DNA of 64,000 nt from the NCBI RefSeq assembly GCF_029784135.1, contig NC_073746.1:11467475-11531474 (forward strand). Direction: 5' to 3'. Numbering within the stretch: the first letter of the stretch is position 1; each line of letters opens with the position of its first letter. A program made the position numbers and the translations under genes. The notes under the pieces are model-generated. The model searched no databases. It saw only the letters and a list, made by a program, of their open reading frames with translations, and was not told where the DNA came from. This document shows positions 1-11,397 of this stretch, in pieces. The DNA comes from Toxorhynchites rutilus septentrionalis (taxonomy: Eukaryota > Arthropoda > Insecta > Diptera > Culicidae).

Positions 1-887
1 TATGCTCTGGGAGAGAGAGAGAGTGTGTGGAAGATTTCATCCGGTGTCTGACGGCTTCGAAACACGGTACGCGTATACATAAATTGGTTGTCTTTGGGTG
101 ATGTTGCTTTCGCCGCCTGACTGTAGCTTACTGGAAGTGGTTCCTGCAGGGTAGATAATGGAGGTTTCTCAAACTGTGTGAGTGAGAGAAGCCAGTGCGA
201 CGGAGTTTCAGGAACGCGAAAAAGGGATGTTTTGTTGCTGCGGAAGGGATGTATCGCAGGGATGCACTCGTGCTCGGAACTGCTGTGGGTGTGAGCAGGA
301 AAGCAGCTGCCTCCCGCCGATGGGTGTGAGGATGTGAAGAGCAACAACATTACTCATTCTCGAGCCCATCGCCGCGCAATGATTGAATTTATCAAGTGCC
401 ATATGGGGAGAGAGAGAGAGAGTGTGTGCAGCAGTTTTGGTTGGACTGAATTGGAAATGGAAGCGTGCGACCGACCAGTATCACTACAAACTTTGATAGA
501 GGCGTACACACAGAGCATGTGATGACAGTGGGGTCTTGACTTTCCATGATCCATCAGCAGTTCCACAGTAGCGCTTTGTGGCGTCGGTTCGCGATTTTCT
601 CTCCAACGTGCGTTTGTTTGTTTGCCCCCTTTTGATAGGAGGGACGAGATTTGTACAACCGGGAGTGACTTTGTGATTTAATGTGATTTTAGCGCTTAGC
701 GGGTTCACAGGTGTGCGATAATTACCTCGCCCTTTTCGGAATGAATCGTTGATGTTGATGTTTGATGTGCGGATTGAATGTACGTATGATAGAAGAAACA
801 CACACAAAAGAGGGATTTGTGGATTGTGGAGGTTAGTTGAACCTTTGTCCAAGGACTCTCGCAGCGAAAGCTAGAATACAAGCAACC
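1..887 (+). promoter_or_regulatory. 5' leader / upstream region of the host gene
   Basis: No coding sequence is supported here. The stretch holds short GA/GT runs (8-25, about 409-427), several short upstream ATGs followed quickly by stops, and an in-frame TAG at 834-836 that closes the frame of the downstream gene, so 888 is the first in-frame ATG. It is probably 5' UTR plus upstream sequence. I could not place a transcription start, and a further upstream exon is possible. Confidence 0.4.
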
Positions 888-1275
888 ATGATGGAAGTGA
901 GTGAAGTTCCGCAGCACCAGCAGCAGCAACAACAGCAGCAGCAACAACAGCAGCAGCAATCGCAGCTTCCGCTGGATTTTAGTGTCACCATGGTTAACAT
1001 CAAGCTGAACAATGTGAACGTAAATTTGAACACCAACAATAATAGTATAAATATTCTGAATAATAACAACAATAATCACGCCGTCGGTTTAATTAATGAT
1101 GCCGGAAGTGGTCATTCGGATGCGATGGGATCATTGTTAGCAGTGCATCAGCAACAGCAACAGCAGCAGTTGAACGGTAGTGGAAACGGTGGCAGCAGTA
1201 GTAATGGCGGTGGAAACAGTTCCGCTGCACTGACAAGCGCGTTCAAGGTGGTGATGCCACGGGGGAAGGCCGACG
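888..1275 (+). CDS. First coding exon of an unidentified poly-Q, Asn-rich protein
   Basis: The frame opens with two adjacent ATGs at 888 and 891 in a reasonable context (CAACC before the first) and runs 129 codons plus one base to a consensus donor (G at 1275, then GTAAGC). The protein begins MMEVSEVPQH, then about 14 Gln, then SQLPLDFSV, an Asn-rich stretch, a second run of 7 Gln and a Gly/Ser/Asn-rich tail ending VVMPRGKAD. CAG/CAA and AAT/AAC codons are mixed, as in selected coding homopeptides. PLDFS at about residues 28-32 resembles the PxDLS motif bound by the co-repressor CtBP, so a transcriptional regulator is a weak inference. The phase-1 donor matches the acceptor at 44873. The minus-strand Leu/Cys-run frames over the same bases are shadows. 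I do not recognise the gene. Confidence 0.8.
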
Positions 1276-1276
1276 G

Positions 1277-2259
1277 TAAGCGAATTTGTTTCTGGATTCT
1301 TATCCAATATATTTGAAAAAAAAAACTTATTTCTTGATTTTTGAGCACTTATGTTGCATTATTGGATTTCAAAGGATCAGATTCTTAGTAAAAACAGCAC
1401 AGTACATGCAGATTTACAGCTCACAATCAGACATGAGTATTTGATTATAATTCAGATGAACAATGAACAAATTTTTTTCATTGAAAACTTTTTTTCCATT
1501 CGACAAATTTATAATTGTGTTTTCGGTCGAGATGAAGTAGTCTCATGTTTTGTTCTTATTACAAAATACACTGGATGTTTGTGTGCTGTTAATTTTCCTC
1601 TAAGAATGAATGTAAGTTTTGAGGCGCTTAGGCCGTTATTTGAATTGAACTGAGATGTGAGCTTCTAAATTGTACAATTGTCAATTTTGTTGTTATCGTA
1701 TTACCGTGCAAAATTCCTTGTGTCATACCGTAACGTGGATTTCCAAAATTCAATGCATTGGATAACTAACAAAGATTGTTTTACATAGATTTTCTAGGTA
1801 AACATCCTCTCATGATGGACGAAGCGCGCGACTTCAGAAATATAACCTTCCTTTTTTTGTAATTTCACCCGTTTATTATTTTGAGAAAGAAGAAATTGGT
1901 TCGACACAATACCGGAAAATGTTAAACTCGTATTGTTTTATTTTTAGTATGGCTAAGATTTGAAACCAGATTTGTAATTTGACATTTGAAACTTAAGTTT
2001 TACGCATTTGAATAATGTAGATAAGACCTTTTTATAAGTAATTTGCGTTTGTTCTGAAACAACAATAGTTTTTTTTTCGAAATTTGTGATAAACTTTGCA
2101 CAGCTCTCTTTTACATATTTCATATTACGACGGTTAGATGAACATTTCAGAATAAAACGATTAACACAGCATTACTTATATTTTCATTTTATTCACATTT
2201 TGACACTTTTAACTGTCTACATGTGGATTGGTTTACGAAGTTTTACAAATACATGTTTA
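1277..2259. other. Low-copy intron sequence
   Basis: AT-rich intron directly after exon 1. The open frame at 1351-1653 has no domain, no codon bias and no splice logic. I see no repeat family and no gene here. Confidence 0.5.
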
Positions 2260-2693
2260 TCTACATATACAAAAATGAATTTCTGTCCGTCTGTCTGATT
2301 CTTATGCACTCGGAAACTTCTGAACCAATCAACATGAAAATCGGTATGTAGGAGTTTTTGGGGCCGGGGAAGGATTTCGTTATAGTTTGAGACCCCTCCC
2401 CCCTCTCTAAGGGGGGGCTGCCTTACAAATGAAACACAAATTTCTACATTACTCGGGAATTAATCAAGCAAATGAAACGAAATTTGGCATGTGGAAGTTT
2501 TAGGGTGCAATAAATGATTCTATGGTGTTCAGATACTCCAAACCCCCCCCTCTAAGGGGGTGCTGCCATACAAATGAAACACAAATTTCTGCATTACTCG
2601 AGAATTGATCAAGCAAATGAAACCAAATTAGACATATTGAGGTTTTAGGGTGCAATAAATGTTTCTATGATGGTTAGACTCTCCACCCCTTCT

Positions 2694-2716
2694 CAAGGAA
2701 GCGGGGGGGGGGGGGT
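2694..2716. repeat. Homopolymeric G-rich run in a Helitron repeat unit
   Basis: A run of about a dozen or more G in the C/G-rich junction of one tandem unit. Each unit has a shorter C-run/G-run block at the same place (for example around 2396-2412 and 3359-3388), so this looks like slippage expansion. Confidence 0.7.
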
Positions 2717-3218
2717 TGTGGTCTGCCATACAAATGAAATACAAATTCCTGCATAACTCGAGAATTAATCAAGCAAATGAAACCAAATTTGGCATGTAAA
2801 GGTTTTAGGGGACAAGAAACATTTCTAAAGTGGTTCAACACTCCTTCCACCTTTCTGAGGGGAGGGGGAATGTTTCTATGATGGTATGACACCCCTCCCT
2901 CCTCTGGTATGAAGAGGGGGTCCCATAAAAATATTACACATATTTCAACCAAAAATATTCCAACCATGACAATTGAAATTTTTCGCCATAAAAATGAAAC
3001 ACAAATTTCTGCATAACTCGAAAACTAATCAATCAAATGGAGCCATATTTGGCATGTGAAGGTTTTTGAATATGAGAAATGCTTCTATGATGGTATGGCA
3101 CCTCTCCCTTCTCTTAAATGGAGAGGGGGTCCCGTAAAAATAATACACATATTTCAACCAAACATGACAATTGATTATTTTTTATGTGATAAAACGCACT
3201 TCTATATCTTCTTCTATA

Positions 3219-3899
3219 TCTATCTATATATATATAAATGGAGTGATGTCTGTCTGTCTGTCTGATTCTTATAGACTCGGAAACTACTGAACCGATCGAC
3301 ATGAAAATTGGTATGTAGGGGTTTTTGGGGCCGGGGAAGGTTTTCGTGATATTTTGAGACCCCTCCCCCCTCTCTAAGGGGGGGCTGCCATACAAATGAA
3401 ACACAAATTTCCGCATTACTCGGAAATTAACCAAGCAAACGAAACCAAAGTTGGCATGTGAAAGTTTTAGGGTGCAATAAATGTTTCTATGATGGTTAGA
3501 CAGTCCTTCCCCCACTCAAAGGGGGGGCTGCCATAAAAATGAAACACAAATTTCTGCATTACTCGAGAATTAACCAAGCAAATGAAACCAAATTTGGCAT
3601 GTGGAGGTTTTAGGATGCAATAAATGTTTCTATGGTGTAAAGATACTCCTTCCCCCTCTCTTAGAGGGGGCTGCCATACAAATGAAACACAAATTTTTGC
3701 ATTACCCGAGAATTAATCAAGCAAATTAAACCAAATTAGGCATATAGAAACTTTAGGGTGCAATGAATGTTTCTATGGTGGTTAGATACCCCTCCCCCCT
3801 CTCTTAGGGGTGGCTGCCATACAAATAAAACACAAATTTCTGCATTACTCGAGAATTAATCAAGTAAATGGGCGGGACGAAGTTTGCCGGGTTAGCTAG
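3219..3899 (+). mobile_element. Helitron-like element (short form), nested
   Basis: Begins TC at 3219 after A and ends CTAG at 3896-3899 before T. Removing it rejoins the flanks to a stretch matching the uninterrupted copy near 49600-49630. The 5' end carries four CTGT-type repeats, then about four tandem units with the conserved phrases CATTACTCGAGAATTAA and GCTGCCATACAAATGAAAC. The 3' end is GGACGAAGTTTGCCGGGTTA then GCTAG. No protein is encoded. Confidence 0.65.
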
Positions 3900-4047
3900 T
3901 ATGTAAATAAAAATGGATCACCGATTGTGTTGATAAGAGCAAAGCTTGAGAAAGAAATTGTCCGATTTAGGGCTGTCTTTATTTTATCATATTTTCTGTA
4001 TCAAAAATTTATTCCATGTAACGGGTAAACATGTTATTTGCAAGTGG

Positions 4048-5261
4048 TTTTTTTTTTATTAAATCGTTTATTTTTACAGGCTCAGTTACATAAGTTTAAA
4101 GGAGCCAAACTCCTATCTGTATTGTTACAAGTATATATAATCATTTTTCATTAATTCTAGTGTTAATGAAGTAGAGAACCGATTACTCGCGGTTTGCTCG
4201 AGTTTAGAAGGGTGACATTTTTTTCAGGAAAAGGAAGGGATATAAGGATATGTTGACAATGTTCACACTCACATTCGCACTCACATTCATCATACTCAAT
4301 TCTTAAGCCTATCTTATATCTAATATGTATTTACATTTCACCTTATTCTATTGTTAGTAAGAAGGGATTTAATTTCTCGCGAAGGAAAAGGAAAAGGAAA
4401 ATATAAGGATATAAGGACAATCACACACGAAGATCGATAACTTTTAAGAAGACGTATATTTGGGACATGTAATCAAGGTCTAACCGAGCCAACACATCTC
4501 TCACCGGCACATTGGGCTGTCTTCCCCTGGCCCGAAGAGAGTTTTCTAAATTCGATCTGGCAACAAGATACACCTCGCACGACCAAACAACGTGTTCGAT
4601 GTCGTGGTAACCTTGGCCACAAGTACATATATTGCCACCGGCAAGATTAAAACGAAAGAGTAGCGCGTCTAACGAACAGTGATTGGACATGAGTCGAGAG
4701 AAGGTGCGAATAAAGTCCCGACTCAAGTCCAGACTTTTGAACCATGGTTTGAGGCTAACCTTAGGGATAATCGAGTGAAGCCACCGACCCAATTCATCTT
4801 CGTTCCACTTACGTTGCCAGTTAACGATGGTATTTTTACGGACTAAAGAATAAAATTCATTGAAGGCGATTTGACGCTGATAAATATCGCCTTCAATTGC
4901 ACCTACCTTTGCCAATGAGTCAGCCCTCTCATTACCCGGAATTGAGCAATGTGAGGGGACCCAGACAAAGGTAATGACATAACAGCGTCTGGTTAAAGCA
5001 CTCAAAATTTCTCGTATTCTCTCAAGGAAGTACCGCGAGTGCTTTTCCGGCCTCACTGAACGGATAGCTTCGACAGAGCTAAGACTATCCGTTACAATGT
5101 AATAGTGTTCAACAGGTCGTGAGGCGACGCTGTCCAGCGCCCAGTGTATTGCTGCCAATTCAGCAATATACACTGAGCAAGGATTCTGAAGACTGTGGGA
5201 GGTGCTAAAAAATTCGTTGAACACTCCAAATCCTGTGGACTCATTCATAGAGGACCCATCA
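4048..5261 (-). mobile_element. 5'-truncated non-LTR retrotransposon, RNase H end
   Basis: A 1.2 kb insertion in the Helitron tail, flanked by the 12-bp duplication ATTTGCAAGTGG (4036-4047 and 5262-5273). The + strand left edge is a T run, i.e. a minus-strand poly-A tail, preceded in the element by a 3' UTR that recurs at 22312-22383. Truncation falls just upstream of the first RNase H motif. A terminal RNase H domain is typical of I/Loa/R1-type LINE clades; the exact clade was not determined. Confidence 0.8.
4421..5261 (-). pseudogene. LINE reverse-transcriptase polyprotein, C-terminal RNase H fragment
   Basis: About 280 residues are open in one frame. From the N-terminal edge: IDGSS (first acidic RNase H residue), AELAAIHWAL (Glu), IVTDSLSSVEA (Asp) and PGNERADSLAK (final Asp), so the four catalytic positions of a type I RNase H are present. 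Downstream is a Trp-rich linker and CTCGQGYHDIEHVVWSC, the Cys/His cluster usual at the C-terminus of RNase H-bearing LINEs. Endonuclease and reverse transcriptase are absent because the copy is 5' truncated, and it has no start codon of its own (the open frame extends into the target duplication). The undamaged frame suggests a fairly recent insertion. It is dead as a transposon; a domesticated RNase H is unlikely without a promoter. Confidence 0.8.
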
Positions 5262-5506
5262 ATTTGCAAGTGGTTGAAAAATCTTGAACGAGAATTCTGT
5301 CTGAAAATAATCTGATATTATAATGACGAGTTTTGGTAGAAGCACTAGGAATTTTATAGTAAAAGGTAATTTTAAAGGGTTGATTAGAAAATCAATCAAT
5401 GAACAGTTCTGCGATTGGACCTATGAACGTGCGCTTGGTAAAAAAACGTGAATGTGATAACGAAAAATAAATTTTGGGCGGAACGAAGTTTGCCGGGTCA
5501 GCTAGT

Positions 5507-6124
5507 ATATTATAAATAACTGATGAAGAGATGAAGTACATCTATTAAAAACAATTCCGCTTCCAAGAGAGACCCTTTTCTGTGTGTTATTTTGTTGTCT
5601 GTGGATGGATAGTTGTTTCTGATGAAATTTGAAAATCTTCTGAAAAGGACGTATCTCAATTATCTAGTGGTTCTAAATCGACCACTAACATATTTTAGGT
5701 ATTTAACGACGTTCACAGCTTCGGGAGTGAGTTTAGGAATACTCCCCCTAATCTCGAAAACGGATATTACTAGGAAGTTCATCACTGTGAGCTTAACTAT
5801 TTAACAATACCGCTGGAGAAATATTATATCTTTGGAACACAATTGTGCTTGCAAATAGAGGAGATTTGAAAAAAAAGTCGCTAAGGGTTGACTTTCAAGA
5901 TGTTTTTTACTCTGGAAATGTTGTCAACATTTTTGCAGTTACAAATACCCACCTTAAAGATACCTGACTTCAGGTATGATCTAGGCATAACGTTAACAAG
6001 TTAATTATTTTGTACCCATAACGTTCGGGTGAAACAACGAGGTTTATTTGTGTTGTTAGGATTCCAATCCTACTTTGAAAACTGTTCGTGTTTTGATTGT
6101 GCAACACGAATAACATGTTAAAAG
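5507..6124. other. Intron sequence without recognised features
   Basis: AT-rich, no convincing frame or repeat. The open frame at 5613-5804 is short and without a domain. Confidence 0.45.
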
Positions 6125-6317
6125 TTTGTATTAAAATAAAAAAACAGATTTTTTTATATCGCTTCGTTTTATATTAACGCACATGTCGTATATTTTAACC
6201 AAAAAAAAAAAAAAGACATGAAAAGTTGTTGGAAATTGTAAGCAAATTCATAAAATTTCATGAACATGACGTTATAACACGACAAACATATAAAAGGGCC
6301 TATTTACTATTAAAAGA

Positions 6318-7133
6318 CTCGATTATATGTGATTCGATTATATACAGTTTGGAAAAAATAGATTTTTTTATATTTCAAAGATGACTCATCTCAAGAAGAA
6401 ATGTAACCTTTCAACGTTAAGGTGTAATTTAAGTGGCTATTACATGTACAGTGGGGTAACAATCGTGATTTTTTGAGATTTTGCTTGAATTTTCACCAGA
6501 AATTGTTTATATCGATATTGCAGTCGAATTAAGAAAGATAGAAGTTGGGTGTCAAAGAACAAATTGTAGAGCGGATAGAGAGCTTCAATTTAATTGATAT
6601 AAACAATCTAGTTTAATATAAATCATTAGGATGAAATTAATAATAACACATTATAAAATTATAAACTTTTAAGTTTTTCATTTCTAAAATGTTATTAAAC
6701 TCCACTAATTTAAATGTTCCACTACTATATCCTTGACTAAATTTTCTCATCTTTCAGATGAAAGCAACAGAATCGTCTTCCGTAGCGTACTTTGTAATGT
6801 AGAGCCAGTTTGAGGCAACAGAGTCCGAAACAAAAAAAAGTTCTATAACTCTGTCATTGTTGAATTTTGAACATATGCGTAGAACGATTTTTTTCATCAA
6901 ATATGATCGTCTATCACCTCCTGAGATAATCTGGATAAATTTATTTTTTTTCATGTGAGAAAGGTGTTTCCTGACTTTATGGGGATGAATCAAAAATCAA
7001 ATTCTTCTTTTATATTAAAAAAAAAACGAAAAATACATGCAAAAAAAAACGAATAATTTTTTTTGTGTACTCGATTATATACAGGATTCGATTATATACA
7101 GTAAAAAGAAATCAAAAACTGTATATAATCGAG
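6318..7133. mobile_element. Nested element with GACTCGATTATAT ends
   Basis: Both edges carry inverted GACTCGATTATAT (left 6318-6330, right complement near 7122-7133), with further internal copies of ATTCGATTATATACAGT next to each end. The foldback homology stops at one edge and resumes at the other. No transposase is seen; it resembles a pogo-type MITE, but I saw no TA duplication, so the class is uncertain. Confidence 0.45.
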
Positions 7134-7261
7134 TCCACGCTGTAATATTTTTTTTAAATATCTCGAGAATAGCTGCATTTAGAAGGAGATTGATAATGGG
7201 CTTTTTTGTTTTAAATTACACCAGGATGCATAATTTGTGGCTAAAATTGTTTGTTAACATA

Positions 7262-7469
7262 CAGGGTGGCGCATAAGTCACGCAACGCTCTCTGAAGGAA
7301 AAACAAATAACGATCGCGCTACAACTATCGATCGTGTTGGTTCCTAAGCGGTTTAGTTGTCGACTTTGTATCATTTTTTATTCGACAATAAAGATTTTGT
7401 ATCGCGAGACATTTTTTTATACGAATTTTTCTTTGTGCAAATCGGTTGCGTGATTTATGTGCCACCCTG
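7262..7469. mobile_element. 208-bp TA-flanked MITE
   Basis: Terminal inverted repeats of about 25 bases begin CAGGGTGGCGCATAAGTCAC on the left and CAGGGTGGCACATAAATCAC (complement) on the right, flanked by TA at 7260-7261 and 7470-7471. Flanking sequence rejoins to match 29400-29440, which lacks the insert, confirming the boundaries. It is a Tc1/mariner-type non-autonomous element. Confidence 0.85.
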
Positions 7470-7960
7470 TACAAATATTCTATGTTTCGAAAATTCGTAA
7501 AAAATCGATGTTCCACAAAGTTCGTCAAAAATAATTTAACCATCTTGTACTCATTTTTGTAATTTTTTGCATGACTTCTATTTCACATGAAAAACTGAAA
7601 AAATGTATTAGAAATATATATTTTAGATATCGCAAATTAATGTTTTGTTTTCGTAAGTAAAAAAGGGTACTAATTTTTTTTTCTCAGTGTATATTTTTTC
7701 ACATTTAAACAGTAATACTCTATAACTCTTTCTAAGACACTATTTCGGTGCGACTGATAGTTTTTGAGATATAAATTTTCAAAGATTACTGAAATCGATA
7801 CGCCCTATTCAAAAGTTACACTTGAGTCAAACATTTCCCAATTGCTGTGGAAAACTCATATTTCCTCCAACCCAAACGGAATACAAAAGTTTCATTCGAA
7901 TCAAAAATACATGTTTTTGAAATCTGCAGTTTTTGGACGATTTCATTTGGAATTACTCTA

Positions 7961-8767
7961 ATCAGCGAGGTGCATCCAACTGTACCTTACCAAACTTTTT
8001 TTTTCTGGTCAAATTTATTTCTTTTTTTAAGCTTCTTTCTATTGAAATGAATTGCTGATCGGTTGTCAAGAGTCTTTTTTTTTGTGTGGAATAAGCTTGT
8101 TAAGAGTTTGGTTTTACCCAATTCTACATATATTCGTTTCATTTTTGATTCAAATGAAGTGTTTAGTCGTTTAGCCATTGGAGATTCAATCATAGTAAAC
8201 TATTATGTTTCCATATAATATTAATTTGAAAAAAAAAAACCTATTTCATAAAGGGTATCTTACCACGCACTGTTTCGTTTTCTGAAGTAAAGTCCTTACT
8301 TTAAAAATGAATTCCTTACTTTATTGTTAGTTCAGAACATGCTTTCATCATATTTTCATATGAGCAATCATTATTATTTCGTTACGACATTAGATGACTT
8401 TCTAACGTGCTCAAGATACACAATTTCAAAATCATCCTCTCAATGAACAGGGTATCGTTTAAAGACATGGGTGATTAAATTGAAATAAAACCCACATAAA
8501 TGTTAGTTGCCATTAATTTGGCTTTAATGATAAATCATCCTTCGAAGTATATATTTAATGTCTGAGATTTTTCTGGGGTGTTATTTAATGGCTATCCACA
8601 CATCAAACTTTGATGAATTATTAAATAACAACTATTTGTACTACAGTTGAGTATTATGCATTGGAAGTAGTGAAAATATGTCTCCTATTAAACGGCTCAT
8701 AGTTTTCAGTAACATTTGCAATATTTGTCAAGATATATATAAATAAAAAACTCTGAAGGAAGGCTAT
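7961..8767. other. Intron sequence without recognised features
   Basis: AT-rich with long T runs. No supported frame or element boundary. Confidence 0.45.
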
Positions 8768-9000
8768 ATCTTCTATTTATATAAACAAAAATGGAAGGCC
8801 AAATGTGTTGGTGTGCCCTAAACCCAAGGAAGGAATGGTCCGATTTGAGCTGTCTTTATTTTGTAATATTCTCTGTATCCAACATGTATCCCATGCAACG
8901 GAGAAACATGTTATTTCCAAATGCTTGAAGAATCATGTACGAGAATTGTGTCTGGAAATAATTTCATATTATAAGGACGAATTACCAATAGTAACCTTCT
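8768..9000 (+). mobile_element. Diverged 5' fragment of the Helitron tail family
   Basis: Similar to 3901-4047 plus 5270-5340 and to 49612-49830 (shared phrases TCCGATTT, GCTGTCTTTATT, GGAGAAACATGTTATT, AATCATGTACGAGAATTGTG). It lacks the GACGAAGTTTGCCGGG end, so it is truncated. Confidence 0.55.
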
Positions 9001-9363
9001 CTGTTTTTGACCTAATCTCAACCCCATCGACGGTATAAGAAACTTTCTAATTAAAAAAAATCTAAATGCCATCTTTAATTGTCTAATGATTTTGCTCAAC
9101 ACTTCGACTGCCAACTTCGTGGTACTCTGCTTTCTTGTCATATTCGAACATTTATACTGAGTAATAACAAACAAGAAGCAAATTAATACGACAGAATGCT
9201 TTTGGAAGCATTAGAGAGGTTTGAGAGTTTAACATCCGCTCATCAATGCAGCACATGTATTTCATTTGCGAGCGCACGTTTTGGCAACACTCTACTGGCG
9301 TTTGTCCCGATGTTGGAAGTTCTTCGCCTTGTACATTTTTAATCTAGATCATTTCTTGGCCCT

Positions 9364-9870
9364 TGGGGGGTCTTCGTAGCCACTTGGTTACGCGTTCGCT
9401 TACCAAGCGATCGATCGTGAGTTCAAACTCAGGGCCCTCAATTGACCATCTTTGTGTTGTTATAGAATAACTGCGTCCACGCAACCATCATCAGCGATGG
9501 AAATCGATCCACGGTGGAACAAAGATCGATTAATCCATACAACTGCTCTGCTCTGCAAGAAACATCGGGCTGCTGTTCTGTAAATAACCCAACAATGATC
9601 AATATCAACTGTCTCCGCTGTCCGGTCTGCTGAACAATGGAAGAACAGAAAGAATACCCTTACGCCGAAATGGCTACTACTGTGTAATTACCATAATGTA
9701 ATGGAACAGAAAAAACTTAACGCCTAAATGGATACTACTAACGACTGTGTAATTTACAATTTATAGAAACATAAACATATGTACATGTACACGATTAAAA
9801 CCCGGCTCTGTTACAGCTAAAATACTAATGAGCCTAATAAATGAATAAATGAGATAAAAAATAAAAAAAA
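9364..9870 (+). mobile_element. tRNA-derived SINE, 507 bp, with target duplication
   Basis: Exact 11-bp duplications TTCTTGGCCCT at 9353-9363 and 9871-9881 bracket it. The 5' end is tRNA-like, with an A box around GTAGCCACTTGG and a B box GAGTTCAAACTC, then a long unrelated body and an A-rich tail. This is the layout of mosquito tRNA-SINEs such as Feilai; I cannot assign the family by name. Confidence 0.8.
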
Positions 9871-10084
9871 TTCTTGGCCCTCTGGACGGAAATTTGCGAA
9901 CCACGAAAGTTTTTTGGCCAAGTCCCTCGCTGAAATATTTATTGAAATATTTATATATAATATTTAGTTACGCAATAATTATCGACTCACCCTTTAATAC
10001 ATTTCTCATTTGGTGCCATTTGTATTCGGAGACCATTCAATTTATGTGGCATATGGTGATGCATTTGGGAATGAACCTGAATAC

Positions 10085-10440
10085 GCGGTAAAGTGATATT
10101 ACATCATGACAATGCATCGGCAGTGAAGGACGCAATAAAAACCCTTAACTGAGTAGCGTTATCATATCCGCCGTATTCTCCAGATCTGACCTCGTCAGAT
10201 TATTACCTCTTTGCTTTAATGGGACATGTACTTGCCGATCAGTATTTCCCCAAATATAACGATGATGGGCCGGCGAATGATTCTCGTCGAAACAAAAACA
10301 GTTTTATTGGACAGAAATCCACAACTTGCGAGAGAAGTGGTCGAAATGTGTAGAGTCAAACGAATATTACTAGAAATATTTTAAAATTGGGCTAGAAATA
10401 TTTTAAGGTTCTCCTGAAAATTATGTGTTGTTTTCATAAA
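10085..10440 (+). pseudogene. Degenerate mariner transposase C-terminal fragment
   Basis: Translation gives VILHHDNASA, then YPPYSPDLTSSDYYLFALM, the second Asp (HDN) and third Asp (SDYYLF) motifs of a mariner DD34D transposase. The frame then decays with several stops and shifts. Neither terminal inverted repeat was recognised, and the N-terminal half is missing upstream. It is a relic. Confidence 0.7.
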
Positions 10441-11229
10441 AAATTAAAATCGGTCAATTTCAACTCGTACACCTGGTATACAAAACTATCAAATCAGAAC
10501 TGATGTTGGTATAGAGCATTTCCACGCCAAAATCCCCCGCGACCCTCTCCGATTTTTATTGAAACTTTTGATGGAAACTACTCAACATCACAATTTTCAT
10601 AATCATATAACCAATTTAAATTACGACTCACACATTCAAATACTTTTTCAATTTATCTTTCAAAAATTTGTAATGAACTATTTAGGAAAAATTATATTGG
10701 ATTGGCCAAAGTCCGAAAAAAGACGGAAAACCCGGAAAATTGCGATAGTAAAACGAGTGAAAAATACGCTTACGATTTAGTTTGCGGTTCAATTAAATCT
10801 ATTCAATGCATGGGTTTTAAACATGGTATATGAGTATATGAGATGCTGCGTGATACAACATCGACAGTTAGTCGAAAAGGGGACGTCCAGAGAAGACGCT
10901 CGAAAAAAAAAATTGAATAGACTGCTAAAATATCACTCAAAGATTGATTTCAATGACGAATTTCATGCCAACTCGACTGGCTGTTGGTAGCAACATCTCA
11001 GATTTCAGTGAAACATTGTGGGTGTAAAGACATTCGCAACTTTGCATACTTGAAATCTTCGAAAAAAATTAGACTACCTTTTCAAAAGTTTTTTTTTCTT
11101 TATTTTTTACAAAATATTATAGCTCAAAAACTAGAAGGAAAAAAAATTGCTGATTAATGGTCAGCTGCATCCCAATAGGAAGTATCCCGTGTCGGGCACA
11201 CGTACAGAGCATCGAAGACTGCGACATAC
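10441..11229. other. Intron sequence without recognised features
   Basis: AT-rich; no supported gene. The open frame at 10559-10780 is featureless. Confidence 0.4.
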
Positions 11230-11397
11230 CAATTATGAGAACACTTGTAATACTAACCTCGAGTCAACCGCGAGTAATCGGTTACATATTACTAACATAT
11301 TTGTAAGCAAACATTGCCAAATTTTGAACTCCCCGCCCCGTTAGGCTGACGCCATATGAGCCTTAATAAAATATATATTTTGGATAAAAAAAAAAAC
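11230..11397 (+). mobile_element. Retrotransposon 3'-end fragment with poly-A tail
   Basis: Nearly identical to 32885-33049 over about 165 bases, including AACCTCGAGTCAACCGCGAG, GACGCCATATGAGCCTTAAT and TATATATTTTGGAT followed by an A run. Two dispersed copies with a common poly-A end indicate a 5'-truncated LINE (or SINE) tail. No coding sequence remains. Confidence 0.65.

Larger units (their letters stand above)
2260..5505 (+). mobile_element. Composite Helitron-like element with two nested insertions
   Basis: The element starts with TC at 2260 after an A and ends with CTAG at 5502-5505 before a T, the A^T target and TC...CTAG ends expected of Helitrons. The 5' part has the CTGTCCGTCTGTCTG block followed by direct repeats of about 140 bases. 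The 3' part ends in GACGAAGTTTGCCGGGTCAG before CTAG. The same 5'-3' combination occurs uninterrupted at 48603-50001, which shows that 3219-3899 (a shorter Helitron) and 4048-5261 (a LINE) are later insertions. No Rep/helicase gene is present, so it is non-autonomous. A clear 3' hairpin was not found, so assignment rests on ends and target site. Confidence 0.6.
6125..7960. mobile_element. Half of a long foldback element (loop plus one arm)
   Basis: The stretch matches the foldback at 28250-29575. Positions 6125-6200 correspond to its central loop (reverse orientation), and 6205-7960 to one arm, ending with the GACGATTTCATTTGGAATTA phrase that sits near the other copy's outer edge. The opposite arm is missing. 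Two later insertions interrupt it: 6318-7133 and 7262-7469. No protein of its own is visible. Confidence 0.6.

Noticed and set aside
705..1079. Minus-strand frames with long Leu or Cys runs
   Set aside because: They are antisense shadows of the poly-Q (CAG/CAA) stretch of exon 1.
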